Shown in pieces: positions 54,773 to 64,000 of a stretch of 64,000 nt of DNA. Each line of letters opens with the position of its first letter. The first letter of the stretch is position 1. This DNA comes from Triplophysa rosa (lineage: Eukaryota > Chordata > Actinopteri > Cypriniformes > Nemacheilidae). The stretch spans positions 11,389,573 through 11,453,572 of the forward strand of contig NC_079891.1 of the NCBI RefSeq assembly GCF_024868665.1. The letters run 5' to 3'. Under the pieces are notes generated by a model. It searched no databases, had not been told where the DNA came from, and worked only from the letters and a program-made list of their open reading frames with translations. Position numbers and translations under genes: made by a program.

Positions 54773-57700
54773 CCACAACTGTTTCTGAGGAATTAAAACA
54801 AAGATCAGGTAACATGCTATTTCATGCATTCTGATTTCTTTACACTGTTAAACATGCTGGTTTCTCATGCTTAACATGGTCAACATATTAAAAAACGAGT
54901 TGGACGTATGACGTAGTATTTCTGTGCTTGATACACTCCCCAAGCACTCCAACTTGTTTCGGAAAAAAAATTATAAGCCTGGATCCCGGTTTCGTAACAG
55001 GGATCCTATTCCTTTTATTTGGCAATTCAAGCAAGGCAAAAAAAAAAATGCCCGCCCACGCGCCAACGACGAGCATAGAAAGATCCGCCTACCATCAAGA
55101 TTGACTGTTCTGCGTCAAGCTTGGCTGCGCTGTGGGTCTGCACTGCAACTCATTACTCTTGTGATAGGGAGAGAAGTGATGTTTGTTCACGGCATTTCAG
55201 TGATGGGTGTTATACATACTGTGGATATAACGCTGGATTTGGAAATCGTTTGAAACTGATAGTAGGCGTGGTCCCAGTGCTAAAATATGTTGGACATGAA
55301 CTGCACGCGGTAAGTGAAACGAAGTCATTATGTCTGTGTTTTGTTGGAATGGGTGTGTACGTGCTTAATTTAAAAACATGAAGGGATTAATGCGATGATT
55401 TAGAATTAGAATTTTTAAGTTTTACTTAATTAATATCGCATATAGGAATTTATAGTCCGTTTAATATTTGACCTGTGCTTCTCTCTCATTTATCTTAAAT
55501 GTGTGCTTTTCACTGTGCGTGTGTGTGCGTGTTTGTGTGTGTGTGTGCGTGCTTGTCTGCGTGTGCGCGTCTGTTTGTCTGTGCATTTGCGTGTGTGTCT
55601 ATGTCTATGTGTGTTACGTGTGCATATTGTGTGTGTGGAGTTTTTTTTATGTGGGATTGTCTGTATTCTGTGTCAATATGTATCATGTTCAGCTGCTTTG
55701 TAATAATGAAAATTGTAAAAAGCGCTATATAAATAAAGTTGACTTGACTTGACATGTGTTGTGTGCTCGTGCTGTAGTGCCAGCCCACTGCCAGCCTCCA
55801 GCAGCTCATGTTTTTCCGGAAATAATCGTACAGCTGTATCTATATTTTATAAATGTGATCATACTAAACACTCTTCGAAGATACGACGTATGCATTACTT
55901 CTGTATTGGTACTCAAGATTAATATGAGATTGGCAGAAACTGCGTGTGATACATGATCTTTAAACATTTTTACCTTTGAAAATATTTTTCCCGCTGTAAA
56001 ATAGCTTGATTGTAACTCTTCACCTCAGCTTTAAGTATACTCAGATACATGAATGTGCAAATTATCACCACCTCCACTCAATCGCACTCGGCAGTTCCAG
56101 AAGCTGCTAATGCTGAACAAAATATTTTTGCTTTGGCTTTGATTTTACACAATATTGTCTGTGAAAACCACCAGTCAAGTTTTAGTCCACTAAATATATC
56201 ACAATATCATATACATTTTAGATAAAAATTCGTTTTCATTGGTGAAAAAATGTTGTTGACAAAACTAAGAGAATAAATGTAATGTTTTAAAATTTACTGT
56301 TAAAAACAAATGTACTTTTTTAACATATAGAGGAAGAAAGGGGAAGAGAAAGAGGATAAAGAAAAACAGATTATAATTTTAAAGTCTAATACTAAATATA
56401 AAATTCTGACTGTTCTTCTCTGTAATTTCCTCTGCATTGCCCCCAGTTTAAAACTGAAATGTGAAGGTTCTGTATTACTTAAAATGTGGTTTAGTTTTGA
56501 TACAACTCTCTGGGAATTCTGGAGATCAGAGATTATGGTGATGACAATGGAATCAATTGTACAAGTGTTGAGGGAGATTCATGTAACAGGTTGTCATGAT
56601 ATGTGCTGCTTGATTCTCTTCTAATAGACCATTGTAAAATTCATATTATATCAAAGTTTGTGTGTCTGTGTGCGTGCGTGCGTGCGTGTAGTTGTTATCC
56701 CTAAGGTAAATAGTTAGACTGGTGAGAAGAAACTACACATTTTCCAAACATCTTTATTTGTTTCCTCAGGCTGATTTCTTATTTCTCAGATTCCCACTAG
56801 TCAGAGTGTGCATGTCCATCTGTAGAACTATTGGTACTGCAGGTACCACCACTGACAACAATAGATCCTACCTCATGACTATTCTGCTTCTTCTGTTTGG
56901 ATATTTTGGCAGTGCTAAACTCTGAATAGCGTTGCATGCCACTCCTTCCATTACAATAAATTCATTCTCAAATTTGAGTGCAGTATCTGTAAATAGGGCT
57001 GTAGTCAAGTCCACCATTGTTGAGTCCAAGACAAGTCCAAGACCAGGACTAGTCGAGACCGAGTCAAGTCCGAGTCCAAAGAGGTTCGAGTCCAAGTCAA
57101 GTCCAAGTCCAGAGAGGTTCGAGTCCAAGTCAAGACCGAGTCCAATTGAGACAGTCAAGAGAGACAGAAAAAAATCATGACTACAAGACCACATAGTTAG
57201 CTATTGATAATTTATGTGATGCAAGAGACAGCATATCTTCTATTCTAAGATAATCATTTTCATTATTGTTTGTAATGATCAAAAAGCAGATAAAATAAGG
57301 TCATTTTATTTTTACTATATAGGTATAGCACTAAAGTCACAAAGCCGAAGTGTAACTGTTTATTACTTTTTTAAGGAACTTTTTTATCAGCCCTCCTAAC
57401 AGCAAGGTTGTGCAGCAATGAACACTTTTGTGCGTGTGTGTGCGTGCGTGTGCGCGCCTGCCTGTGCACGTGCGCGTTCGATAGAGGAGCCGCTAGAGAG
57501 AGCAGAGGCTCCACGGGTCGTTTATAAGCACGTTCATAAGCACGTCGGTGCCCATCCTTAAATAACATGTTCATCACAATGACAATAAAAATACGATCAA
57601 TCTTATCTTTAAGCCCTACTTTCCAAACTTTCTAAAATACTCAAATGCAATGCTAACTCTGAAACATGGCATTAACTTACCTCTCTTTGTGATGCCTTTG

Positions 57701-60301
57701 CAGGTGTCTTACGAAATTGGATGTTGTCCCACATGTTTCGGGTAAAGTTTTGTTGCAAAAAGTTTCCTTTTAAGCGCACTGTCGATACATTTATTATGGT
57801 TTGTAAAACCAATCTGTATTATGCCGCTGCTCGCTGACATCGTGACTGATGAATGATTGACGCTGGTTCGCGCCGCGGTAGTGATGTTTCGTTCGTGAAC
57901 GAATCGTTCATTTTGAACGAATCTTTTACGTGAACGAATCGTTCTCGTTCACGAAATGCAATGACTCATATTTCTCGTTCACTGAAATCTCTCCCTCGAG
58001 CACAGAGCGTCTTGGCTTAAAAGAGTGTCTAAAGCACGAGCCAATGGCGTTCGAGAGTGAGCTTTGACAAAGCATATGATTGGTTGAATGAACAGAACGA
58101 ATACGCCCTTCACTGAACGAGCCTGTGTTTGAGTCTGAACGAGACCCGCTGATTCTCGTTCATGAACGAAATTAACGATCAGTCATCTCGTTCGTAAGTG
58201 AACGAAAGGACCCGCTGATTCTCGTTCGTGAACGAGCTGTTACTTCTGCCTCGTAAACGAAATGAAAGATGAGGTCTCTTGTTCAACAAGTACAGAAACG
58301 GACACAATGTAAAGATCCTTACGAAAATAATTCAATAATGCAAGCTGATGGTTAAATGTAACAAAGACAAATTAACATTGTCATTTTTATTGCATGGAAA
58401 ATGTCAAGCCTGTTTACTCAGTTATTGTACTGCAAGCACAGGTGTTTGTGTGCATTTTGTATCATTTATTGTTCTTTCAAATAAAAACGACTTCATTACG
58501 TTTAATTCATGTCATGCACTTCTCTAAAAACTGTAAAACAAAAAAGTATTGGTTAGCTCTCATTCGCGTCACGTCAGCAAATAGCATTCCAGTTCCGGCT
58601 GTGAAGGGACGTGTAATTGGTTAGATCTTCCACTGAACGAATACGCCCACTCTGACCTAGTCTTTGTTGATTCTGAACGAGAGAGAGAGATCTCGTTCGT
58701 GAACGAATTGAACGAACTGGTACATGTCGTTCATGAACGAAATGAACGAATTGAACGAGAGTGTACAGTGTAGGTGGGTCATTTAGCATGTGAGTCTCGT
58801 TCAGCAATCAGCAGAAAGCGGATGCACAGTGTTACAGGTAGGCTACTTTGCACGCTTGTTTATTTAAAATACATAAACTTTACGTTTAACATAATCCCAG
58901 ATTTATGAATGTGTAAATGACCAAACAATTAACTTTTTAATTATGCAGAAAAACCTTGTGCGTTGGTCATCTGAACCACTTATTTAGACTTATTTTATTT
59001 ATTTAATGAGTAGATCAGAGACACACATTTTAATAAAGCCTGTAATCAGTTTATACGTCCATTAATACGTACGTTGACATAACACAACTCTTTTTCGCCA
59101 CCTGCTGGCGTATTATAGAAATGGTCACTGAACGAATCAGTGAACAAATCTGAACGAATCATTTTTGTGAACGAACTGAAAAAGAACGAATCACTCAAAT
59201 GAATCATAATTCCCATCACTACGCCGCGGACGATTCATTCATTCGAACCGGTTCTTTCTTTTGAGTGAACCGGTCGAACCAGTTCAGCTGATTCGTTCCC
59301 GTTTAGCGTCTCCCGTAAACACTTAATATCATCCACAAATTAATTCAGTTATTCACTTTCTGGCGTGCATGACAGTCCCGTGGACTTGAACCAATATACC
59401 GGAGTTATTTAATTACAACAACAGCACACACTGAACTGAACTGCTGTGTGAAAAGAGAATGTATGTGCACGCGCAGCTCTCGTTCTAGAGTCGAGAGTCG
59501 GCAACAGTTTTCGGATCATTAGTTTTCTGATCACAAGAATATTGCTCGATCAATGTTTTGTTTTGAAGGAGAAAATAAAACATATATCGCTGGACTCGGA
59601 CGAGACCGACTAGAACATTTGCGAGACCAATGACCAAGTCCGAGTTCAAATACCAACGAGTCCAAGACAAGTCCGAGACGATAAAAAAACGTCTCGAGAC
59701 CGGACTCGAGTACTACAGCACTATCTGTAAACGGTGAGATTCTTAGAACCACACCGGCATTTTTGGGTCACAGAAGACATTTAAACTTCATTTATAATTA
59801 ACAGCTATTTTTAAATGGAGTGAGAGAGATAGAGGAAATGGAGCAGTGAAGACGTAAAAAAAGCCTTAAAACTGCCCCAGATTCTCTATTGAATGAAACA
59901 CATCAGCAATGTGCTCGCTGATCAATGTGACTATAAATCATTTACTTCTACACCAGATGGTTCTGGCTGTGAAACTTACCTTATTATCAAGACTCTCACA
60001 AGGTAAGCTGTCTGAACACCAGAAGAGGTATGAATTAAAAAAGCAGTTTCATCTGTTCTCTTTTTGTTTTCCTTTATTGTCTATGGACAGTGAGCTAATA
60101 ACTTTCAGTGGTCCAGCGTACGGTGCTATATTTTTTTTACTGGGTTTTATGGTCGGCTGTGGGTCTACACTTCTGATAAATGGCTTGCGTTGTACTCTGC
60201 AACCACCCCCCCCAGCCCCATGGCCCTCTAAGAAAAAAAGAAATCATATGAAAATATCATTTTTCACTTCCACTCCAAAGTCTGTTCTGCGCCAAGCATG
60301 A
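54773..60301 (+). CDS. Candidate host gene 3' end: three-exon type I membrane protein
   Basis: Three segments splice in one frame: 54773-54808 (tgttgcag| ... |gtaaca; reads TTVSEELKQRS), 59957-60002 (tacaccag| ... |gtaagc; GSGCETYLIIKTLTR) and 60091-60301 (ctatggacag| ... TGA). The last exon encodes a hydrophobic helix (YGAIFFLLGFMVGCGSTLLI), a Cys and Pro-rich stretch, and a basic tail (WPSKKKRNHMK) ending VLRQA. Phases agree at both junctions (1 then 2). I do not recognise the family. The small exons and single helix suggest the stalk, membrane span and tail of a surface receptor. Introns hold hAT, LINE and THAP debris. Upstream exons were not found. Confidence 0.35.
55103..55316 (+). pseudogene. 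THAP-domain exon fragment
   Basis: One frame reads DCSASSLAALWVC then DVCSRHFSDGCY, with Cys-x2-His, and GFGNRLKLIVGVVPVL, the closing block of a THAP domain. It ends at a splice donor (gcg|gtaagt, 55311). The N-terminal C-x2-C part is degraded. It is the second THAP exon in the window (see 40.6 kb) but clearly diverged from it, so not a local duplicate. Confidence 0.5.
55395..55757 (+). mobile_element. LINE-3-type 3'UTR insertion (short, plus strand)
   Basis: Matches the LINE-3 3'UTR from ttttacttaattaatat through a TG tract (55518-55610) to the cgctatataaataaagtt end and a ttgacttgacttgac tail. About 360 bp; it lacks the segment with ttgtacctg found in other copies. Confidence 0.75.
55816..55950 (+). 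repeat. Inverted-repeat partner of 60426-60562
   Basis: Contains ttataaatgtgatca, actcttcgaagatacga, ggtactcaagattaatatga and gattggcagaaactgcgtgt; the complement of 60426-60562 has the same order with about 12 % differences. The arms are 4.5 kb apart and flank the hAT nest. Either DNA-transposon ends or two opposed insertions of one repeat family. Confidence 0.65.
56994..59723. mobile_element. 2730-bp hAT-type element, TSD TCTGTAAA
   Basis: Begins TAGGGCTGTAGTCAAGTCC (56994) and ends GAGTACTACAGCACTA (59723). The flanks TCTGTAAA at 56986-56993 and 59724-59731 match exactly. Subterminal DNA is made of gagtccaagtcaagtccgag tandem-like motifs on both sides. It contains a younger hAT (57879-59221). 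No transposase frame. Confidence 0.9.
57879..59221. mobile_element. 1343-bp hAT-type element, TSD CGCCGCGG
   Basis: Begins TAGTGATGTTTCGTTCGTG (57879) and ends ATTCCCATCACTA (59221). The flanks CGCCGCGG at 57871-57878 and 59222-59229 are identical. Subterminal arrays of gaacgaatcgttcattt on both sides would form many short hairpins. Nested in the TCTGTAAA element. No transposase. Confidence 0.92.
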
Positions 60302-60425
60302 TGAGTGGTATTATAGGACCCAATGTGTCTGCCTGCTGCTGGGAAGTGTCATAACACAGGGATTGTGTAGATTCAGAATAGCTCTTTTAATACTGTGTTT
60401 GAGCCATCCAAACTTAAAGCAGATG

Positions 60426-60562
60426 TAACACGCAATTTCTGCCAATCTCATATTAACCTTGAGTACCTATAGAGTAGTATTGCATACTTCGTATCTTCGA
60501 AGAGTCTTTAGTTTGATCACATTTATAAAAGACAGATACAGACACACGATGATTTCTGAAAA
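60426..60562 (-). repeat. Inverted-repeat partner of 55816-55950
   Basis: See 55816-55950. It lies about 125 bp downstream of the last codon of the candidate membrane-protein gene, so it may be in its 3'UTR. Confidence 0.65.
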
Positions 60563-61525
60563 CAGGCAAGCCCTGAATGCGTTCAGGGGGGCAGTAGTAC
60601 AGCTAGGGTGACCAACACCCAACAAACCAAATGTGGGACAGGTAATCCGTTTGTGTAGGACAATGTGGGACACCATTGAAAGGTAGCGCGAAACTGTGAT
60701 ATAATAACAGAATGAAAACAATTTTATATTGTTTTAGCTTATAAAAATAATTTGTTATTAAGTCAATTCCAACTACAACATAATTAAGGCATAGATAAAA
60801 TGTTATACAACAAAACAATTTTAATGGCGATTTCAATTTAAGGTTCACTGTCTCTTTAAATTTTGAGCACAGATCAGACGCGGAGTTATCATTTTGTAAA
60901 CTTTGAAGATCTTCTCAAAAAGAGAAAACTAAAGGAACAAAGAACAAACAAATAATGAAAAATAATTTGAAAAAAAAATAGTTTGACTGAAACCCCTGCC
61001 GTCTTCTCGTACATTGGATAAAATGCAGTCCCTGCATAACTGTTAATTCACTATAAGTTTGTGTTGTGTAATTTATGCACATACATGCCGATTGCCAACA
61101 AAACACAGCCTGTAGTGTTCTCGTGCAGTGTGTTGAAACTCTGACTAAACACCAAGTTAAACCGTAGCCAATGAAGATAAAGTTGTAGTAAGGTTGATAA
61201 TTTACTGTCACTCTTTGTCATTAACATGTTGCAGTGAAAACTGTAATAAAACAATACAGCAATATTCAGTGTCTATGTCTTGATTAATCATCCAATTATA
61301 AATGTCTGTTACAAACAATCACTGCTGTTCTCACTGTAGTTGCAACTGTAATGTCTATTAGCATTACTGCTAGCTTGTTTTTAACAACTTTTCAGACACC
61401 ATCTTTTAAACAAAATCCTTACAAATATATAATCTTTAGCATGTCACATACAGTAGATGAATTTACGGCATTGCCTCTACGATGGATTATAGTGGATGTG
61501 ATGGATTATTAGTGAAAGCTCACCC
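60563..61525. other. No gene; A/T-rich repeat debris
   Basis: 60605-60680 (gggtgaccaacacccaac, ggacaatgtgggac) resembles an end of a fish DNA transposon. The rest is A/T-rich with no recognisable coding content. Confidence 0.5.
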
Positions 61526-61529
61526 TCGC

Positions 61530-62435
61530 TGCATCCGAAATCGGATACTGTGACAGTACGTACTTAATTTGAATAAGTACCTACCTATTGGCTGTTAAAA
61601 CAGTACGTTCTATATAGTATGAGTGGGAGTAGTATGAATACATTTCGGACATACTGCGTCCGCCATGTCTTTTGGTCATGTCATGTGACCCGAATGCTCT
61701 TTGACCTATGACGTATTAACACCAACCTATACGTGAGCGTTGATAAAAAACATAATTTAGTCACTAGAAATTAATGTATTGGCATTTATATTAAAAACAA
61801 ACGTCCGCCTTAAAGTTTTTCGCTATATTTATTTGATTTACTTTTGAAATTTGACCGTTGCTCAACTCCCGTGGCATCATGGGATATAAAAGTGTCCATC
61901 TGATCCACACTCACGAATCTCGGCGGAAGTAGTAGACCATCCGGGTATTTCTCGCTGTAACGAGGTTCGCACTGACACAGGCTTTTTATTGTCACTTTAA
62001 CAAGAGAGGTATACAATTCAATATAACACAAAATAAGAGCGGCTATTCCTTCAGCACGCTGCGAGCAGGTAATAATCCAGTAAAGTCCTCCGTGTGATCT
62101 CCACCGGGTAAGAAGTCCTTGTTTGACAGCCCGTGGTCAGTTCGTCTCTCTCTCTCCCTCGTGTCGGTGTCGGTTTGGACCTTATATGCTGTCTCTCCGC
62201 GCCCTTACTGGAACGAGACACAGATGTTGGTTGTTTGCATTTGCTCCACTTACTCTCTGCTCGTCTCCAGGCTCTCTCTCCTGCTCTCTCCTCCTCTCTC
62301 AGACCTCGCTATACCACGCCACACTCGCCTACTGTTTTTTGCATATTGAGGTTTCGGACATACTATTCATGACTCATACTCATTTTTGCATATTATATCG
62401 TATGGAAGTAGGCGATTTCAGACACAGCCCATGTC
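61530..62435. mobile_element. DNA element (gcatccgaaatcgg ends) split by a solo LTR
   Basis: Left end gctgcatccgaaatcggatac (61530) and right end ggcgatttcagacacagcc (62413-62431) are imperfect inverted repeats with internal tttcggacatact on both sides (61643; 62352). No target duplication could be fixed. The solo LTR at 61956-62323 lies inside. Confidence 0.55.
61956..62323 (-). mobile_element. Solo LTR, 368 bp, TSD CTCGC
   Basis: On the minus strand it starts TGTGGCGTGGTATAGCG and ends CCTCGTTACA. The flanks CTCGC at 61951-61955 and 62324-62328 match exactly. A TATA-like catataagg (complement of 62182-62190) and an aataaa signal (complement of 61985-61990) sit in the expected promoter and polyadenylation places. 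No internal region remains, so it formed by LTR-LTR recombination. Gypsy, BEL or endogenous-retrovirus origin cannot be decided. Confidence 0.85.
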
Positions 62436-62524
62436 TGTCTCATTGTTTTCGTGCAGAACCAGGAAGGACTAACAGGAAGTGACTAAACAGGCAGTGACAT
62501 CATCACATAACATGATATTCATTT

Positions 62525-64000
62525 TTACAAAGCACGGGCGCATCCCCACCTCTGACTGAGGTAGAGAGGATGCCCCGAAACTTGGGAGGGCGTCTGGCGA
62601 ACTGGATTGCGTAGCCGAGATGGATCGTCCTCCCTAGCCAGCCTGGTGGCCTGGGAAGCTGAGCTGAGCTCGGAACCGTCCCTCTCCGATCCCCCAGCAA
62701 TGGAGTGGCTGGGGTCGGGCCCAATGGTATTCTCGATCTCCTTGGGGTCTTCACATGAGGGCCGCTTTTGCCACGGCTGCTGATGGGGTGATGGTCTCCT
62801 CTTCGATGTCTCTTCCGGAGGGGCCGCCTGAGTGGGGGGTGCTAGAGCCGGAGGGCGTCGAAGAGGATCAGGGCTGCTGGGAAGCAGACGTTGCACGGGA
62901 CTCGACGGCCGAGGGCGGCCGAGTCGTGGCGGGGGAGGATATGCTTGATATCCTCTGTCTGCTTCTTTACTGTCGAGAACTGCGGCTCGACAGTATCTCC
63001 AAACAGCTCCCTCCCTTGCAAGATGGGTGCGTCGAGAAAGCGGGCCTTCTCGGCGTTACTCATCTGTGCAAGATTCGGCCAGAGGTGTCTCTCATGGACC
63101 ACAAGTGTGGACATCGCCCGACCCAGGGCCCGCGCGGTCACCTTGGTCGCGCGTAGAGCGAGGTCGGTGGCAGCGCGGAGTTCCTGCATAAGCGCTGGGT
63201 CGGTCTTACACTCGTGGAGCTCTCTCAACGTGCCGGAAAGGGGGCATTCCAGGTCTTACTAAGTTCCTCATGCACTTCTGGTAAACACGGCACTGGGGGC
63301 GGGCGCGGCTTGGATCCGCGCTCAAACCCGAGGCGCCATGTAGCCAGCCACGAGCGCTGGGAGAGGCAGTGCGGGCACTGCAACCCGACGCTCACGGCGT
63401 CCCGGGAAAGCATGGCTGACATTTCGACGTCCGCTTCTTCTTGGGCTCGACCCCACGAGGGAGGGAGCCCAAGGAATTGTTGGAGTCGGATGGCAGTACG
63501 TCACCCCCCGATGCTGCAAGAGACATTTCGTAATCACACATCGTGTCCGAATACGTGTTTGAGGAACAAGATGGTAGGACCGTCTCCTGGGGAACGGTCA
63601 GACGAGCGAGACGAGGTGCGAACGGTCACGCTCACAGTAATCCTCATATCACCCTCGCTGCTTGCCATAGCGGGTGGCAGGGCTGTAGTCCTGCCGTCAT
63701 GGAACGGGGAGCATAAGAGGTGGTGGCTGAGTCCCGTGGGAACACACCCACCTGTGACGCAACGTCTGAATCATCAACCGCCCGCAGTGCGGGCAGGACG
63801 TATCCACAACGTCTGCCCCAGCGTACTGGAAGCAGACATCGTGTCCGTCCCCCTCCTCGATGAGTGTGTTGCACCCCATGAGAACAGCGGGACATGCCAC
63901 GCTGGAGAAATTTGCTCTTTTAGAGAAAAAAACTCGAACACTTCTGGAACTGCCGAGACGCCCAGGGGAAGTCGCTGCAGGAAGGGACAGTCCGCTGCAC
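62525..64000 (-). mobile_element. DIRS-E: gag half of a DIRS element, runs off the window
   Basis: Minus-strand homologue of DIRS-C 25400-27380 and of DIRS-D gag. It starts just past gag (62530-62650 matches 27290-27380: cgcccaagtttcggggcat and cctctc-acctcagtcagagg) and reaches the leader at 63990 (cttcccctgggcgtctcgg as complement). RT and recombinase are missing on the left side. Confidence 0.8.
62755..63900 (-). pseudogene. DIRS-E gag remnant
   Basis: From 63900: ACPAVLMGCNTLIEEGDGHDVCF and TSCPHCGRLMIQTLRHRWVC (Cys/His N-terminus); a middle acidic part in another frame; then 63228-62842: TDLALRATKVTARALGRAMSTLVVHERHLWPNL, FLDAPILQGRELFGDTVE and VKKQTEDIKHILPR. It is very close to DIRS-D gag, so the two copies are probably from one recent lineage. 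At least two frameshifts. Confidence 0.75.

Noticed and set aside
56722..56925. Extra exon of the membrane-protein candidate (hydrophobic C-terminus LMTILLLLFGYFG)
   Set aside because: It has an acceptor-like cag and a donor-like gtacc, but joining it to the exon at 54773-54808 in the required phase gives an immediate stop.

Overview
Repeat-dense vertebrate DNA, almost certainly from a teleost fish. Evidence: L2/CR1-clade LINEs whose ORF1 is an SGNH esterase, several DIRS-type tyrosine-recombinase retrotransposons, a chromodomain Ty3/gypsy element, a V-SINE-like tRNA-derived SINE, and many hAT-type elements with clean 8-bp target duplications. There is no operon structure, no intact cellular gene and no RNA gene. 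Nearly every recognisable coding segment is transposon-derived and broken by stops, frameshifts or nested insertions. Species is not determinable; an ostariophysan (carp/characin-like) genome is a guess from repeat flavour.

Layout. 1-340: DIRS fragment. 1.4-4.5 kb: hAT-like element (TSD ATTGCTAA) holding a SINE and a 1.8-kb foldback whose two arms each carry the start of the same small ORF. 4.56-8.75 kb: two L2 LINEs, one inserted into the other, plus a 311-bp hAT MITE and a LINE 3'-end insertion. 8.76-17.2 kb: a DIRS element on the minus strand, split by a nearly full-length 5-kb L2 LINE (10376-15398, TSD GAACCAAG). 17.2-17.8 kb: LTR. 18.1-20.5 kb: second DIRS fragment. 20.5-24.25 kb: chimeric gypsy pol with two integrase cores fused in frame, a chromodomain and a 3' LTR. 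25.1-28.8 kb: third DIRS (plus). 29.5-31.9 kb: DIRS deletion derivative (gag joined to recombinase). 31.9-36.5 kb: LINE fragment, two hAT elements and a pol-less LTR element. 36.8-48.3 kb: a deeply nested block bounded by two inverted-repeat pairs, with a THAP exon, a C2H2 zinc-finger fragment and a 100-N gap. 49.7-54.7 kb: hAT (TSD GGCCTAAG) carrying two further LTR elements. 54.7-60.3 kb: a candidate host transmembrane-protein 3' end, its introns filled with hAT elements. 61.5-62.4 kb: DNA element with a solo LTR. 62.5-64 kb: fourth large DIRS (minus), running off the window.

The biology is layered transposon insertion. I verified eleven target-site duplications by eye that fix insertion boundaries and order (eight of them hAT-like 8-mers or LINE TSDs, four LTR-type 5-mers including a solo LTR; one LINE TSD is 7 bp). 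The most unusual items are the gene-bearing foldback, the double-integrase gypsy fusion, the set of pol-less LTR elements with coding minisatellites, and a spliced reading frame for an unrecognised membrane protein.
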